Assembly: GCA_913060675.1 (NCBI GenBank)
Contig: CAJXUS010000003.1
Span: 62,001-126,000, forward strand
DNA from: an uncultured Rhodospirillales bacterium
Lineage (GTDB): Bacteria > Pseudomonadota > Alphaproteobacteria > Kiloniellales > Kiloniellaceae
Length of the DNA: 64,000 nt
Reading direction: 5' to 3'
Both the position numbers and the translations under genes were made by a program. Position 1 is the first letter of the stretch, and each line of letters starts with the position of its first letter. Positions 28,634-38,129 of this stretch are shown here, one piece after another. The notes beneath the pieces were generated by a model. The model was not told where the DNA came from. It ran no database searches and was given only the letters and a program-made list of their open reading frames with translations.

Positions 28634-29314
28634 TTATAGAATTTTGCCGCCTTCAAAATGAAGGACCCTATCCATACGACCTGCCAATTCATGATTATGT
28701 GTCGCAATCAATGCAGTAAGCCCAACGGACCGAACCAATTTCAACAAAAGCTCAAACACACGATTAGCCGTTTCAGGATCCAAATTACCAGTCGGCTCAT
28801 CGGCCAACAAAACGGTTGGCGCATTCGCTAGCGCACGGGCAATAGCCACCCGTTGTTGCTCACCACCTGATAGCTCTCCTGGCCGATGGGACAATCTTTC
28901 AGATAGCCCGACCATGTCCAACAATTCGCTCGCTCTCTTATGAGCTTTAGTTTTTGATAAACCCGTAATCATCTGAGGCAGAATAACATTTTCCACGGCA
29001 GAGAACTCTGGCAACAAATGATGATATTGATAAACAAAGCCAATGGTGTCTCGGCGAAGAGCTGTCCGACGCTTATCATTCAGCGAAGCAGAAGATATAT
29101 CGTTGACCAGAATATCTCCACTATCAGGCTTTTCCAACAAACCTGCACTATGAAGTAAGGTAGATTTACCTGCCCCAGAAGGACCAACAAGCGCGACAAT
29201 TTCTCCAGGAACCAGATTAAAACTAACATCGTTTAAAACGTGCAGTTCCTTACGCCCTTGCCGATAAGTCTTGTTGACCTTGGAAAGTGACAGTCCCTTA
29301 TTAACATCACTCAT
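28634..29314 (-). CDS. lolD: Lipoprotein-releasing ABC transporter ATPase LolD
   Basis: LolD (226 aa) powers release of outer-membrane lipoproteins from the inner membrane. It shows Walker [13 protein letters not shown], the Q-loop region [19 protein letters not shown], the signature [15 protein letters not shown] and Walker [13 protein letters not shown]. The start overlaps the end of lolC by 8 bp, which fits a LolCD complex made from one transcript. Confidence 0.96.
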   Translation of the reverse strand: MSDVNKGLSLSKVNKTYRQGRKELHVLNDVSFNLVPGEIVALVGPSGAGKSTLLHSAGLLEKPDSGDILVNDISSASLNDKRRTALRRDTIGFVYQYHHLLPEFSAVENVILPQMITGLSKTKAHKRASELLDMVGLSERLSHRPGELSGGEQQRVAIARALANAPTVLLADEPTGNLDPETANRVFELLLKLVRSVGLTALIATHNHELAGRMDRVLHFEGGKIL

Positions 29315-30554
29315 AGCGAATAGCCTCTACAGGATCCAAGCGCGCTGCACGCCAAGCCGGAAAAATTGGTGCGAGGAACGAGAAGAACAAAGCCATGCCA
29401 ACAATTTGAATTACTTCAGCAGGATCAACGACTGCCGGAAGTTTAGATAGAAAGTAAATCTCTTCATCAAAAAGGTTTGTTCCAGATAAACCTTCGAGCC
29501 ATTGGCGAATGGTTTCAATGTTTGAGGCAAAAGAAAGCCCAAGAATAAAACCAGCCAACGTCCCAAACAAGCCAATGGACGCTCCACTTAGGAAAAACAC
29601 CCGTAGAATCATGCCACGGGTCGCTCCCATCGTTCTCAAAATAGCGATGTCCCTCCCCTTGTCTTTGACCAACATTATTTGGCCAGAAACAATGTTGAAC
29701 ACAGCCACCAGAATAATCAGGGAAAGAATGAGGAACATCACGTTTCTCTCAACCTGAATGGCATTAAAGAAACTGGAATTGGACTGTTGCCAGTCTTGGG
29801 TACGGATATTAGTACCAAGGGATTGATGTATTTTTCGTCGAATGGGTGTTGTCATATCGACATTATCGACAAACACCTCAATGGTATTTACTTTATCTGA
29901 GAGTTCGAAAAATATCTGTGCCGCTTCAAGCGGCATATAGATAAAGCTGCTATCGTATTCGTACATCCCAACATCAAAAAGTGCTGCAATTGTATAGGCC
30001 TTAAGCCTAGGCATAGAGCCAAATACGGTAACGGCACTATTAGGAGATATCAAAGTCACCTTGTCGCCAACGCTTAAGCGTAAACTCTGGGCTAGACGCG
30101 CCCCGATAACAACAGCGTTGTTTCCCTGAAAATCATCAAGAGAGCCCGCAACAATCTTTTCCGCGATTAAAGCCCGGCCTTTTAAGGCCGAGGGCTCCAT
30201 ACCACGGACAAGCCCCCCGGTGGCTGTGCCACTCGCCGTGACCATTACTTGTCCCTGAACTTGGGGAGTTGCGCTTTTAACCCCACTGATTTCAGAGATC
30301 CGTTCAGCAATCGTTTTGTATTCAACGAGGTCGCCTTGGACACCCATAACAGCCAGATGACCATTAACCCCAAGAATGCGGCCCAGAAGTTCTTGCCGAA
30401 AGCCATTCATCACGGACATCACAATGATGAGTGTCGCAACGCCTAAGGCAATACCTACCAGGGAAAACCCGGCAATAACGGATATAAAACCTTCTTTACG
30501 ACGGGAACGGAGGTAACGAAGAGCCACCAATCGTTCAAAGGCACCAAAAATCAT
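29307..30554 (-). CDS. lolC: Lipoprotein-releasing ABC transporter permease LolC/LolE
   Basis: The 415-residue permease has four membrane helices: one at the N-terminus ([20 protein letters not shown]), a large periplasmic domain (about 50-270), then three in the C-terminal FtsX region. The opening [23 protein letters not shown] is typical of LolC/E. Only one such permease gene is present, so the complex may work as a homodimer (LolF-like), which is an inference. It lies 40 bp downstream of proS. Confidence 0.94.
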   Translation of the reverse strand: MIFGAFERLVALRYLRSRRKEGFISVIAGFSLVGIALGVATLIIVMSVMNGFRQELLGRILGVNGHLAVMGVQGDLVEYKTIAERISEISGVKSATPQVQGQVMVTASGTATGGLVRGMEPSALKGRALIAEKIVAGSLDDFQGNNAVVIGARLAQSLRLSVGDKVTLISPNSAVTVFGSMPRLKAYTIAALFDVGMYEYDSSFIYMPLEAAQIFFELSDKVNTIEVFVDNVDMTTPIRRKIHQSLGTNIRTQDWQQSNSSFFNAIQVERNVMFLILSLIILVAVFNIVSGQIMLVKDKGRDIAILRTMGATRGMILRVFFLSGASIGLFGTLAGFILGLSFASNIETIRQWLEGLSGTNLFDEEIYFLSKLPAVVDPAEVIQIVGMALFFSFLAPIFPAWRAARLDPVEAIRYE

Positions 30555-30594
30555 TTACTCACCCAATTCCCGTCTATTTCAGTCGATCTAAATC

Positions 30595-31914
30595 TTAAAG
30601 ACCTAGTTTTGTAAGAGCGGCCTCAATAGACAACTCTTCTTTTTCACCAGACTTGCGATTTTTTAACTCAACTACGCCATTTTTAAGGCCGCGAGGTCCA
30701 ACAACCATCTGCCATGGAATACCAATGAGATCCATGTCTTTAAATTTACCGCCAGCAGAGGTGTCTCGATCATCATAAAGTACATCAACACCAGCATTGT
30801 TGAACTTTTGATAAAGATCATCACAAGCTTTGGTACAGTCTTCGTCTTTTGCTTTTAGGTTGATCAAGCCAACTTTATAAGGAGCAATGGCCTCAGGCCA
30901 AATAATACCATTTTCATCGTGGCTTGCTTCGATAATCGCGCCGAGAAGACGGGAAACACCAATACCATAAGAGCCCATAAAGACAGGGACGTTCTTACCT
31001 TCTTTATTTAAGACAGTCGCCCCCATAGGTTCAGAGTACTTGGTGCCGAAATGGAAAATATGCCCAACTTCAATTCCACGACACTGCATGCGCTTATCTT
31101 CAGGTACAGAACCTTCAAAGTCTTCCTGAACGTACATTTCATCTGTTGCCGCATAGATATTGGTCCAGTCGTCTACGATCGACTGTAGATCTCCGCTGTA
31201 ATCAACATCTGCTGACGGAGACGGTTTTTCAATAAAATCAGAGTGACAGAAAACCTCTGACTCACCCGTATCAGCCAGAATAAGAAACTCATGACTGAGC
31301 TTGCCACCAATAGGGCCCGTATCTGCGACCATTGGAATAGCCCGTAGACCAAGTCGATCGAATGTACGCAGGTAGGAAACAAACATACGGTTATAAGTGG
31401 CCTTCGAAGATTCAAAATCAATATCGAAGGAATAAGCATCCTTCATAAAGAATTCTCGTCCTCGCATCACCCCAAAACGAGGACGAACCTCATCGCGGAA
31501 CTTCCACTGGATGTGATAGAGGTTTTTTGGAAGGTCCTTATAGCTCTTTACCGAATTGGCAAAGATATCTGTCACCAACTCTTCGTTAGTCGGTCCATAG
31601 AGCATATCGCGACCATGCCGATCTTGAATACGCAGCATTTCCTTACCGTAATCGTCATAACGACCAGACTTGCGCCAAAGATCCGCAGGTTGGATCGTTG
31701 GCATCAAGATTTCCAGAGCTCCAGCGCGATTTTGTTCTTCCCGCACTATCTGCTCGATTTTCCTCAATACTTTGAGGCCTAGAGGCAACCATGAGTATAT
31801 CCCAGATGTTGCTTGGCGAATCATACCAGCGCGAAGCATGTAGCGATGTGAGACAATCTGGGCCTCGGTGGGGTTTTCCTTCAGGGTAGGAAGGAAATAA
31901 GCAGAAAGGCGCAT
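30595..31914 (-). CDS. proS: Prolyl-tRNA synthetase, short form without editing domain
   Basis: ProRS charges tRNA-Pro. The start at 31914 ([15 protein letters not shown]) follows AGGA by about 8 nt and matches family members; a longer reading adds 37 unconserved residues. The 439-residue enzyme has class II motif 1 near [15 protein letters not shown], motif 2 in [21 protein letters not shown] and motif 3 in [14 protein letters not shown]. Motif 2 runs to motif 3 without the ~180-residue INS editing insertion of E. coli ProS, as is usual in alphaproteobacteria. Confidence 0.96.
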   Translation of the reverse strand: MRLSAYFLPTLKENPTEAQIVSHRYMLRAGMIRQATSGIYSWLPLGLKVLRKIEQIVREEQNRAGALEILMPTIQPADLWRKSGRYDDYGKEMLRIQDRHGRDMLYGPTNEELVTDIFANSVKSYKDLPKNLYHIQWKFRDEVRPRFGVMRGREFFMKDAYSFDIDFESSKATYNRMFVSYLRTFDRLGLRAIPMVADTGPIGGKLSHEFLILADTGESEVFCHSDFIEKPSPSADVDYSGDLQSIVDDWTNIYAATDEMYVQEDFEGSVPEDKRMQCRGIEVGHIFHFGTKYSEPMGATVLNKEGKNVPVFMGSYGIGVSRLLGAIIEASHDENGIIWPEAIAPYKVGLINLKAKDEDCTKACDDLYQKFNNAGVDVLYDDRDTSAGGKFKDMDLIGIPWQMVVGPRGLKNGVVELKNRKSGEKEELSIEAALTKLGL

Positions 31915-32095
31915 CTGGGTATCCTGGAGCGTTATTGAATTGTGTACGGGCGGATTTTTCCGGTATTCATTACTGGAAAATATTTCGGTCATGTATATGG
32001 GATCAAGGATCACTTGTCCATGCAAGACAATTACATATCACGACTAATGAAATGTGGGGGATGGGTATCTAAAGCCTACAGAAAGATAAAACCTA

Positions 32096-32557
32096 TTATC
32101 TTTCGTTTTTAATTATTTCCTGGCATTTTAAAGCAAGCTCACGTTGTTCTTCGTTTTGAAGCGGTTGGCCGTTAAAAAATGAACGACCATCTTTGTGTAC
32201 TTCTACAACCCCAATCTCAGCCTCAGCACCAAAATTGGCTTTGTTGGCCGGAATGTTATAGCGCTCAAACATATCAACGGTAATTGGAATTCGAATAACG
32301 TCAGGCAACGTTATCGGCTGTGCATTGAGATCGGCGGATACGACTTTTTTGCCTCTTTTGGTAACGCCTGGAGTGTAGGTAACATCGTCTGAAGGCTGAT
32401 GTTTGATTAATCTCGAACAATCTTCACGGCTAATTTTAACAATGGCATCAGAATTTTCCTGCGCAAAGCCCGACCCGGAATTGGCACTCAAAATCAGAGT
32501 TGCCAACAGACAACCAGAAATCAAAACTTTGGATGCTTGAGTAAAGACCTTAGACAT
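32096..32557 (-). CDS. Uncharacterised exported protein
   Basis: The start at 32557 (MSKVFTQ) follows a GGTGG run; a GTG at 32566 would add three residues. The 153-residue product has a basic N-terminus, a hydrophobic stretch (LISGCLLATLILSA) and likely signal-peptide cleavage near GFAQ-EN. The mature part has two cysteines (DCSRLI, LKCQEI) that could form a disulphide, a YTPGVTKRGKKV segment, and a strand pattern VIRIPITVDM ... GVVEVHKDGRSFFNGQPL. I recognise it only as the sort of small periplasmic protein often found beside proS in this group; the function is unknown. A GAAAGATAA/TTATCTTTC hairpin overlaps its stop codon. Confidence 0.8.
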   Translation of the reverse strand: MSKVFTQASKVLISGCLLATLILSANSGSGFAQENSDAIVKISREDCSRLIKHQPSDDVTYTPGVTKRGKKVVSADLNAQPITLPDVIRIPITVDMFERYNIPANKANFGAEAEIGVVEVHKDGRSFFNGQPLQNEEQRELALKCQEIIKNER

Positions 32558-32589
32558 ACTTACCACCAGTCAAAATTAGCCTATAAACG

Positions 32590-32628
32590 AGAAACAGCCT
32601 GAGATTAGAATAACCACAGGCTGTTTAC
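32590..32628 (-). terminator. Terminator after the DUF1467 gene
   Basis: AAACAGCCTG (32592-32601) and CAGGCTGTTT (32617-32626) form a 10-bp perfect stem. Read on the minus strand it ends in TTTCTCGTTT. It closes the birA-coaX-rnj-mce-DUF1467 chain before the exported protein gene. Confidence 0.75.
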
Positions 32629-32688
32629 ATACAATGAATAACATTTCAGCCATTGGTGACAATCGCTACATAAAATAATAACTCATAC

Positions 32689-32931
32689 TTAGTAAGGGAG
32701 TTCACCAATGGTGATAATTCCACTCGTAATAATGTAATAGGCAATACCCCAAAGTATAGCAGCTATACCACTCGTAATAAGCGCCTTACGCCCCAACATA
32801 GGATTGGCTGGCGCTGAGGGTTCATGTCCAACTTCAGGGTTTTCATGTGGTTTTACACCAAATGGTAATGCCATGAAGAAAATCAACCACCAGATAACCA
32901 CGTAAACCAGTATGCCTGTAACCCAGTTCAT
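32689..32931 (-). CDS. DUF1467 family small membrane protein
   Basis: The 80-residue protein has two membrane helices: VTGILVYVVIWWLIFFMALPFGV at the N-terminus and ITSGIAAILWGIAYYIITSG near the C-terminus, joined by a short loop with HENPEVGHEPSAPANP. The IWWLIFFMALPFGV core identifies DUF1467, a family found next to mce, rnj and proS in alphaproteobacteria. Its role is unknown. It follows mce after 36 bp. Confidence 0.88.
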   Translation of the reverse strand: MNWVTGILVYVVIWWLIFFMALPFGVKPHENPEVGHEPSAPANPMLGRKALITSGIAAILWGIAYYIITSGIITIGELPY

Positions 32932-32967
32932 AAATTCTTCTCACCTAATATATTAAGCCAAAATTGA

Positions 32968-33372
32968 TCAGGCTTGTTCAAGTTCAACCAATGTTCCACA
33001 GAAATCTTTTGGATGTAAAAAGAGAACTGGCTTGTTATGGGCACCGTTTTTAGGCTCTCCATCACCAAGAATACGAGCCCCTTCAGATACTAACTTGTCT
33101 CTGGCGGCAAGAATATCATCGACCTCATAACAAATATGATGAATACCGCCAGCGGGATTTTTCTCCAAGAAGTTCAAAATTGGAGACTTCTCACCTAACG
33201 GATAAAGAAATTCAATCTTTGTATTGGGGAGCTCAACAAAGACAACAGTCACGCCATGATCAGGTTGATCAACGGGATCAGTCACATGAGCCCCTAATAC
33301 ATTCTTATACTGAGCGACCGCAGCATCCAAATCAGGAACAGCAATAGCTACATGGTTTAATCTACCAATCAT
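32968..33372 (-). CDS. mce: Methylmalonyl-CoA epimerase
   Basis: The 134-residue VOC-fold protein interconverts (R)- and (S)-methylmalonyl-CoA in propionate and branched-chain degradation. It opens IGRLNHVAIAVPDLDAAV with metal ligand His7, then has VVFVELPNTKIEFLYPLGE, GGIHHICYEVDDI and FLHPKDFCGTLVELEQ with the final Glu. These match the epimerase and not glyoxalase I (compare gloA at 9809-10213). It lies 12 bp from rnj. No mutase or carboxylase genes are nearby. Confidence 0.93.
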   Translation of the reverse strand: MIGRLNHVAIAVPDLDAAVAQYKNVLGAHVTDPVDQPDHGVTVVFVELPNTKIEFLYPLGEKSPILNFLEKNPAGGIHHICYEVDDILAARDKLVSEGARILGDGEPKNGAHNKPVLFLHPKDFCGTLVELEQA

Positions 33373-33384
33373 CTCGAGCCCTCT

Positions 33385-35070
33385 TTATTCAAAGAAATCA
33401 TCCAAACGTATGATATGAACATTCGTTACCGGTTTTTTCCCATAACGTTTGTTGCAGTGACGGCGCACAGCGCGAATGATGACTTCACGCACAACCTCAT
33501 CCCGTTTCATGTCTGCTTTTTTGAGTAACTTGATGGCGCCTTTTAATGCAAGCATAACCTCTTCGAAAGCATCGAGTTCATCGTCAAGATCAATGACACC
33601 TTGAATACTCAATTGAGGTGTCACAGCTAATTTGAAATTTTCATCAATGACAAGGGTTACAACAGCAGAACCATTATACATCATCTTTTGACGCGCGACG
33701 ATAATCGGGCTGTCCAAAGGAACTAAACGGCGGGATTCAATTGCCAACAATCCACAGTATTGCTCAGAAATTTTGCCTGGTTTTCCGGGTGCAAGACGAA
33801 TGAGATCACCATTTTTGGCAACAATTTTCGTTTCCACGCCACATTCACCAGCAAGTTTTGCGTGTGCACGAAGGTGACGCGCTTCACCATGTACAGGTAC
33901 AGAAATTTTTGGCTGTACCCACTCGTATAGCTTTTTGACTTCTTCTTTTCCAGGGTGGCCCGAAACGTGAACGTGCTCATCTTTATCTGTAACGATACGA
34001 ACACCGAGTTCAGACAAGTTGTTTTGTAGCTTGTAGATAGAAGTTTCGTTTCCAGGAATAATCCTCGAAGAGAAAATGATTGTATCGTCTTCTTCTAGAT
34101 ACACATTCTTGAAACCATCAGTAGATAAGCGCGATAGGGCAGAACGAGGCTCGCCTTGGCTGCCTGTACATAGAACAACAACTTCACTCGGTGGAATATA
34201 AGAAAACTCATCTTCAGACAACAAAGGAGCGACGTTTTGCAGGTATCCATTTTCCCGTGCAGCAGAATAAATTCTGTGCATGGAACGGCCAAGTAGGACA
34301 ACCCGACGGCCACAGATTTCAGCTGCTTTCATCACGGATTCAACTCTGGCCACGTTACTTGCAAAACAGGTAACCGCGACCCTATTGGTACATTTAGAGA
34401 TGACTTCTATTAAGCCGTTGCGAACTGAAGCCTCGGAACCGGACTCGCTCGAAGACATTACATTAGTGGAATCACTCACCATCGCCAAAATATCTTCGTC
34501 TGCCAGTGCTTGCAGACGTTTTTTGTCATAGTGTGGGCCAACCAGTGGCTCTGGATCGAACTTCCAGTCACCAGAGTGGAACACGGTTCCGCAAGGTGTT
34601 CTAATTAACAAAGATGTTGGTTCAGGTATTGAGTGAGTCATTGAAACTAACTCAATCTCAAATGGGCCTGCAGAGAACTTTCCGCCGACGGGTATCACTG
34701 TGATCTCAGCCTGATCCTCTAAACCAGCCTCAACCAATTTTGAATAAACCATCGATTTGGTAAAAGGTGTACAGTAAATCGGACATCGTAAATCAGCCCA
34801 TAGATGAGGTACCGCCCCAATATGATCCTCATGGGCATGGGTTAAGACCAGCCCAACAAGGTTTTCACGTTGTTTCGCAATGAAGGTTGGATCAGGCATG
34901 ATCACATCAATACCCGGGAATTTGCCACCGTCAGCGAAGGATATACCCAGATCAACCATCAACCACTTACCATTGTGGCCATAGAGATTTAGGTTCATAC
35001 CAATTTCGCCCGTCCCGCCTAGCGGTAAGAACAACAGTTCGTCTTTTTTAGGGACTACCGATTTACTCAT
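33385..35070 (-). CDS. rnj: Ribonuclease J
   Basis: RNase J (561 aa) is a metallo-beta-lactamase/beta-CASP nuclease with endo- and 5'-exonuclease activity in RNA decay and rRNA processing. The zinc motif LTHAHEDHIG gives His78, His80, Asp82 and His83. The beta-CASP domain carries VLLGRSMHRI and LCTGSQGEPRSALSR. HVHVSGHPGKEEVKKL and SVPVHGEARHLRAHAKLA follow, then a C-terminal domain with IIRAVRRHCNKRYGKKP. It is 15 bp from coaX. Confidence 0.96.
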   Translation of the reverse strand: MSKSVVPKKDELLFLPLGGTGEIGMNLNLYGHNGKWLMVDLGISFADGGKFPGIDVIMPDPTFIAKQRENLVGLVLTHAHEDHIGAVPHLWADLRCPIYCTPFTKSMVYSKLVEAGLEDQAEITVIPVGGKFSAGPFEIELVSMTHSIPEPTSLLIRTPCGTVFHSGDWKFDPEPLVGPHYDKKRLQALADEDILAMVSDSTNVMSSSESGSEASVRNGLIEVISKCTNRVAVTCFASNVARVESVMKAAEICGRRVVLLGRSMHRIYSAARENGYLQNVAPLLSEDEFSYIPPSEVVVLCTGSQGEPRSALSRLSTDGFKNVYLEEDDTIIFSSRIIPGNETSIYKLQNNLSELGVRIVTDKDEHVHVSGHPGKEEVKKLYEWVQPKISVPVHGEARHLRAHAKLAGECGVETKIVAKNGDLIRLAPGKPGKISEQYCGLLAIESRRLVPLDSPIIVARQKMMYNGSAVVTLVIDENFKLAVTPQLSIQGVIDLDDELDAFEEVMLALKGAIKLLKKADMKRDEVVREVIIRAVRRHCNKRYGKKPVTNVHIIRLDDFFE

Positions 35071-35085
35071 AATTTTTTACCTAAT

Positions 35086-35862
35086 TCAGTCGTTCTGAGT
35101 GTTTAGCTCGTAAATAGCGATCAACCCACGAAGTGTTACGTCTTTATCGATGTGATCAATCACATCCGTTGCCTTGATGAAAAGTTGAGCCAAACCGCCT
35201 GTTGCAACAACAGTCATCGGTTTTCCATATTCATCTTTAATTCGTTTGACCATGCCCTCGACCATGCTGATATAACCCCAGAATACTCCAGATTCCATCG
35301 CAGGGATCGTTGCTTTACCAATTATATTTTTCGGGCGTTTTATATCAATTCTGGGGAGTTTAGCAGAAGCCATATACAGAGCATCAACGGAGAGATTAAC
35401 TCCCGGGGCAATAACACCGCCCTCATAAGCCCCGTCATCGCCAACAATATCAAAAGTCGTCGCCGTACCAAAATCTATCATAATCAAGTCACCGCCATAG
35501 CGACGATAGCCCGCGACAGCATTTACCAAACGGTCAGCACCTGCTTGTTCTGGATGATCAATTTTAACTTCCAGGCCGAGGTCAATTTTGCCCAATTCGA
35601 CCATCAAGGGCTTACAGTTAAAATAGCTTTTACAAAGTGATGTAAGATTGTAGGTCGAAGCAGGAACAACATTAGCCAAAATCGCACCGGATATGTCATC
35701 CGGTGACAGTCCCTTCAGCGCCATGAGTTGGGTTAGCCAGACCGCATACTCATCAGAGGTTTTTTTACTATCACTTGTGGCTCGCCAATGGCCTTTTTGT
35801 TCCTTGCCATCATAAACAGCAAAAACGACATTGGTATTTCCAGAATCAATAACAAGTAGCAT
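35086..35862 (-). CDS. coaX: Type III pantothenate kinase
   Basis: CoaX (258 aa) phosphorylates pantothenate, the first step of coenzyme A synthesis. ASKHA-fold motifs are LVIDSGNTNVVFAVYD at the N-terminus, DHPEQAGADRLVNAVAG with the catalytic Asp, IMIDFGTATTFDIV, GGVIAPGVNLS and VVATGGLAQLF. The usual alphaproteobacterial order birA-coaX-rnj is kept, with gaps of 15-24 bp. Confidence 0.96.
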   Translation of the reverse strand: MLLVIDSGNTNVVFAVYDGKEQKGHWRATSDSKKTSDEYAVWLTQLMALKGLSPDDISGAILANVVPASTYNLTSLCKSYFNCKPLMVELGKIDLGLEVKIDHPEQAGADRLVNAVAGYRRYGGDLIMIDFGTATTFDIVGDDGAYEGGVIAPGVNLSVDALYMASAKLPRIDIKRPKNIIGKATIPAMESGVFWGYISMVEGMVKRIKDEYGKPMTVVATGGLAQLFIKATDVIDHIDKDVTLRGLIAIYELNTQND

Positions 35863-35886
35863 CGTATATCTCTAACTATGAACAAT

Positions 35887-36654
35887 TTATGACGTAGCGA
35901 AGAAGACGTCGCCTGCAGTGATTAGACGCTGTTTACCATTATCTAGGTCCAGGTCTAACGCGCCATCTCTGTCTATGGTAATAAACCGTCCAGAAAGGGT
36001 CTCTCCGGGAAGTCGAACATATATCTTTTCGCCGAGCCCATGAGCCTGATCCAGCCACGCGGTTCTCACCGAACTAAAGCCATCTTTGTTCCATAGTTTG
36101 TACCAAGGGTCAAAACTATTGAGAAAAGCTTCTAACATTATACTCGGACTGGGGATATTTTCTTTGTTTTTCTCAAAAAGACTTGTCGCAGGATATCGAG
36201 CATCATCTGGATAATGTTTGAGATTTACACCAATTCCCATGATCAGATATTCAAGTATACCAGAGCTATTAGCTTTACTCTCAAGCAGGACGCCAGAAAT
36301 TTTCTTACTATCGATAAGCACATCGTTAGGCCACTTTAGACTTAACTTTATTTCGGGAGCAAATTGCCGAAAAGTATCGGCCAATGCGAGGGATGCGACA
36401 AAACTCAAATTCGCAGCTTCTGCAATGGAAACAGTTGGACGCAAAAGTATTGAGAAATAAAGATTACCTTCAGGGCTCACCCAGGTTCTTCCCTGTCGTC
36501 CTCTTCCAGCAGATTGACGAAGGGCCCAGACGACTGTGCCGTCCTGGGCCCCTTGTTCAGCCAGAAGGCGGACTTCGTCATTGGTACTTCCAACCTCATC
36601 CTTGCCATGCAAGTTAAAGAAAGCTGGAGTAGTTAAGGACGAAGAGCCCTTCAT
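35887..36654 (-). CDS. birA: Biotin-[acetyl-CoA-carboxylase] ligase, monofunctional
   Basis: BirA links biotin to the carboxylase carrier protein via biotinyl-AMP. The start at 36654 (MKGSSSLTTP) gives 255 residues and lies 7 bp after nuoN. Motifs are EVGSTNDEVRLLAEQGAQDG, the biotin loop SAGRGRQGRTWVSPEGNLYFS, KWPNDVLIDSKKISGVLLE and GIGVNLKHYP. There is no N-terminal helix-turn-helix, so it should not act as a biotin repressor. It may be co-transcribed with nuo. Confidence 0.94.
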   Translation of the reverse strand: MKGSSSLTTPAFFNLHGKDEVGSTNDEVRLLAEQGAQDGTVVWALRQSAGRGRQGRTWVSPEGNLYFSILLRPTVSIAEAANLSFVASLALADTFRQFAPEIKLSLKWPNDVLIDSKKISGVLLESKANSSGILEYLIMGIGVNLKHYPDDARYPATSLFEKNKENIPSPSIMLEAFLNSFDPWYKLWNKDGFSSVRTAWLDQAHGLGEKIYVRLPGETLSGRFITIDRDGALDLDLDNGKQRLITAGDVFFATS

Positions 36655-36661
36655 AGTTTTA

Positions 36662-38116
36662 TTACCCGACAAAAAGCGCCGAAGCTGCAACTGCCGCCCC
36701 GTCCATGATCGGCGTAGAGAAAAGAATAAAGAACACGATAAAGGCAGTAGACACTGTCAATACAAAGGTCATTTCTCCACCGATTGGTTTGTCAAAAGAC
36801 GCACTAGGCTCATCAAAATACATAACCTTAATGATACGGAGATAATAAAACGCCCCGATCACTGAAGTTAAAATACCAATGACGGCAAGAGTTGTAAGAC
36901 CCGCATTAACAGCAGCAGCAAAGACAACATACTTCGCAAAGAAACCGGCAAGAGGAGGTATCCCCGCCATAGAGAACATAAAGATGGTAAGAGCAAAGGC
37001 CATCATCGGGCTTGTTTTACTTAAGCCCTTCAGATCATCGATGTTCTCAACCATTGTTCCCTTTTGGCGCATGCTCAGAATGCAGGCAAAAGTCCCCATA
37101 TTCATGAAGATATAAATGGTCATATAGATAATAAGGCCCGTAATACCTTCTTGAGTACCTGCTGCGAGACCAACCAGAGCAAAACCAATGTTACCAATAG
37201 AGCTGTAAGCCATCAGGCGCTTGATATTTGTCTGTTTGATCGCGGCCAGTGAGCCCAAAATCATGGAAGCCAGCGCAACAAAGACAATAATTTGCTGCCA
37301 TTCGCTGACAAGAGAGCCAAAAGGATCACTGAGCAAACGGGCAAAGAGAGCAATTGCAGCTACCTTTGGTGCAGAGGCAAAAAATGCTGTAATTGGTGTC
37401 GGCGCCCCTTCGTAAACATCCGGTGTCCACATGTGGAACGGAACCGCGGAAATCTTGAAAGCAATCGCTGCGCAGACAAATACCAGACCAACTATGAGGC
37501 CTATTTGAGGAGTCTGATCAGCACTTACAACGCTAGACAGTACATTCCCAAGAATGTCGAAGTCGGTAGTTCCCGTAAATCCGTAGATCATAGAACAACC
37601 GTAAAGTAACATTCCTGAAGACAAGGCACCAAGGACGAAATACTTCAATCCAGCTTCTGAAGAACGCAGATTTTCACGGCGTATGGAGGCAATCACATAA
37701 AGCGCAAGACTTTGAAGTTCCAAACCAACGTATAAAGACATCAGGTCATTTGCTGAAATCATCATCAGCATACCCAATGTCGAAAGAACCATGAGTACTG
37801 GAATTTCAAACTTGGCCATTCCCTCACGCTCAACAAAGCGTTGGGTCATGAGAATACCAAACCCAGATGCCACAAGGACAACCAGCTTCATGTAATCGCC
37901 ATAGGCATCAACAATAAATAATCCTCCGAAAGCCAGCCCCGTAGGACGGTCACCAAGGAAGATAAGTGCAAATGCTACCGCCAATACAGCAACAGACATC
38001 GCGGAAACAAAGCTAGCAGTGTTTTTACCTGCATACGCCCCATACATCAAAAGAACTGTAGCTGAACATGCCAGGAAAATCTCGGGCAATGCCAGTGATA
38101 GATCTGTTGTGATCAT
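36662..38116 (-). CDS. nuoN: NADH-quinone oxidoreductase subunit N
   Basis: NuoN is one of three antiporter-like proton-pumping subunits of complex I. The start at 38116 ([16 protein letters not shown]) is preceded by GAGGGTC and replaces a longer unsupported reading. The 484 residues form about 14 membrane helices; [30 protein letters not shown] carries the key lysine and the helix-7/8 region, and [21 protein letters not shown] is the conserved TM segment. It is the last nuo gene. Confidence 0.96.
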   Translation of the reverse strand: MITTDLSLALPEIFLACSATVLLMYGAYAGKNTASFVSAMSVAVLAVAFALIFLGDRPTGLAFGGLFIVDAYGDYMKLVVLVASGFGILMTQRFVEREGMAKFEIPVLMVLSTLGMLMMISANDLMSLYVGLELQSLALYVIASIRRENLRSSEAGLKYFVLGALSSGMLLYGCSMIYGFTGTTDFDILGNVLSSVVSADQTPQIGLIVGLVFVCAAIAFKISAVPFHMWTPDVYEGAPTPITAFFASAPKVAAIALFARLLSDPFGSLVSEWQQIIVFVALASMILGSLAAIKQTNIKRLMAYSSIGNIGFALVGLAAGTQEGITGLIIYMTIYIFMNMGTFACILSMRQKGTMVENIDDLKGLSKTSPMMAFALTIFMFSMAGIPPLAGFFAKYVVFAAAVNAGLTTLAVIGILTSVIGAFYYLRIIKVMYFDEPSASFDKPIGGEMTFVLTVSTAFIVFFILFSTPIMDGAAVAASALFVG

Positions 38117-38129
38117 CTTGATAGACCCT

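Noticed and set aside
32081..32104. GAAAGATAA/TTATCTTTC hairpin at the end of the exported-protein gene as a full terminator
   Set aside because: It overlaps the stop codon, is AT-rich and lacks a U-run on the minus strand; noted only in the gene entry.
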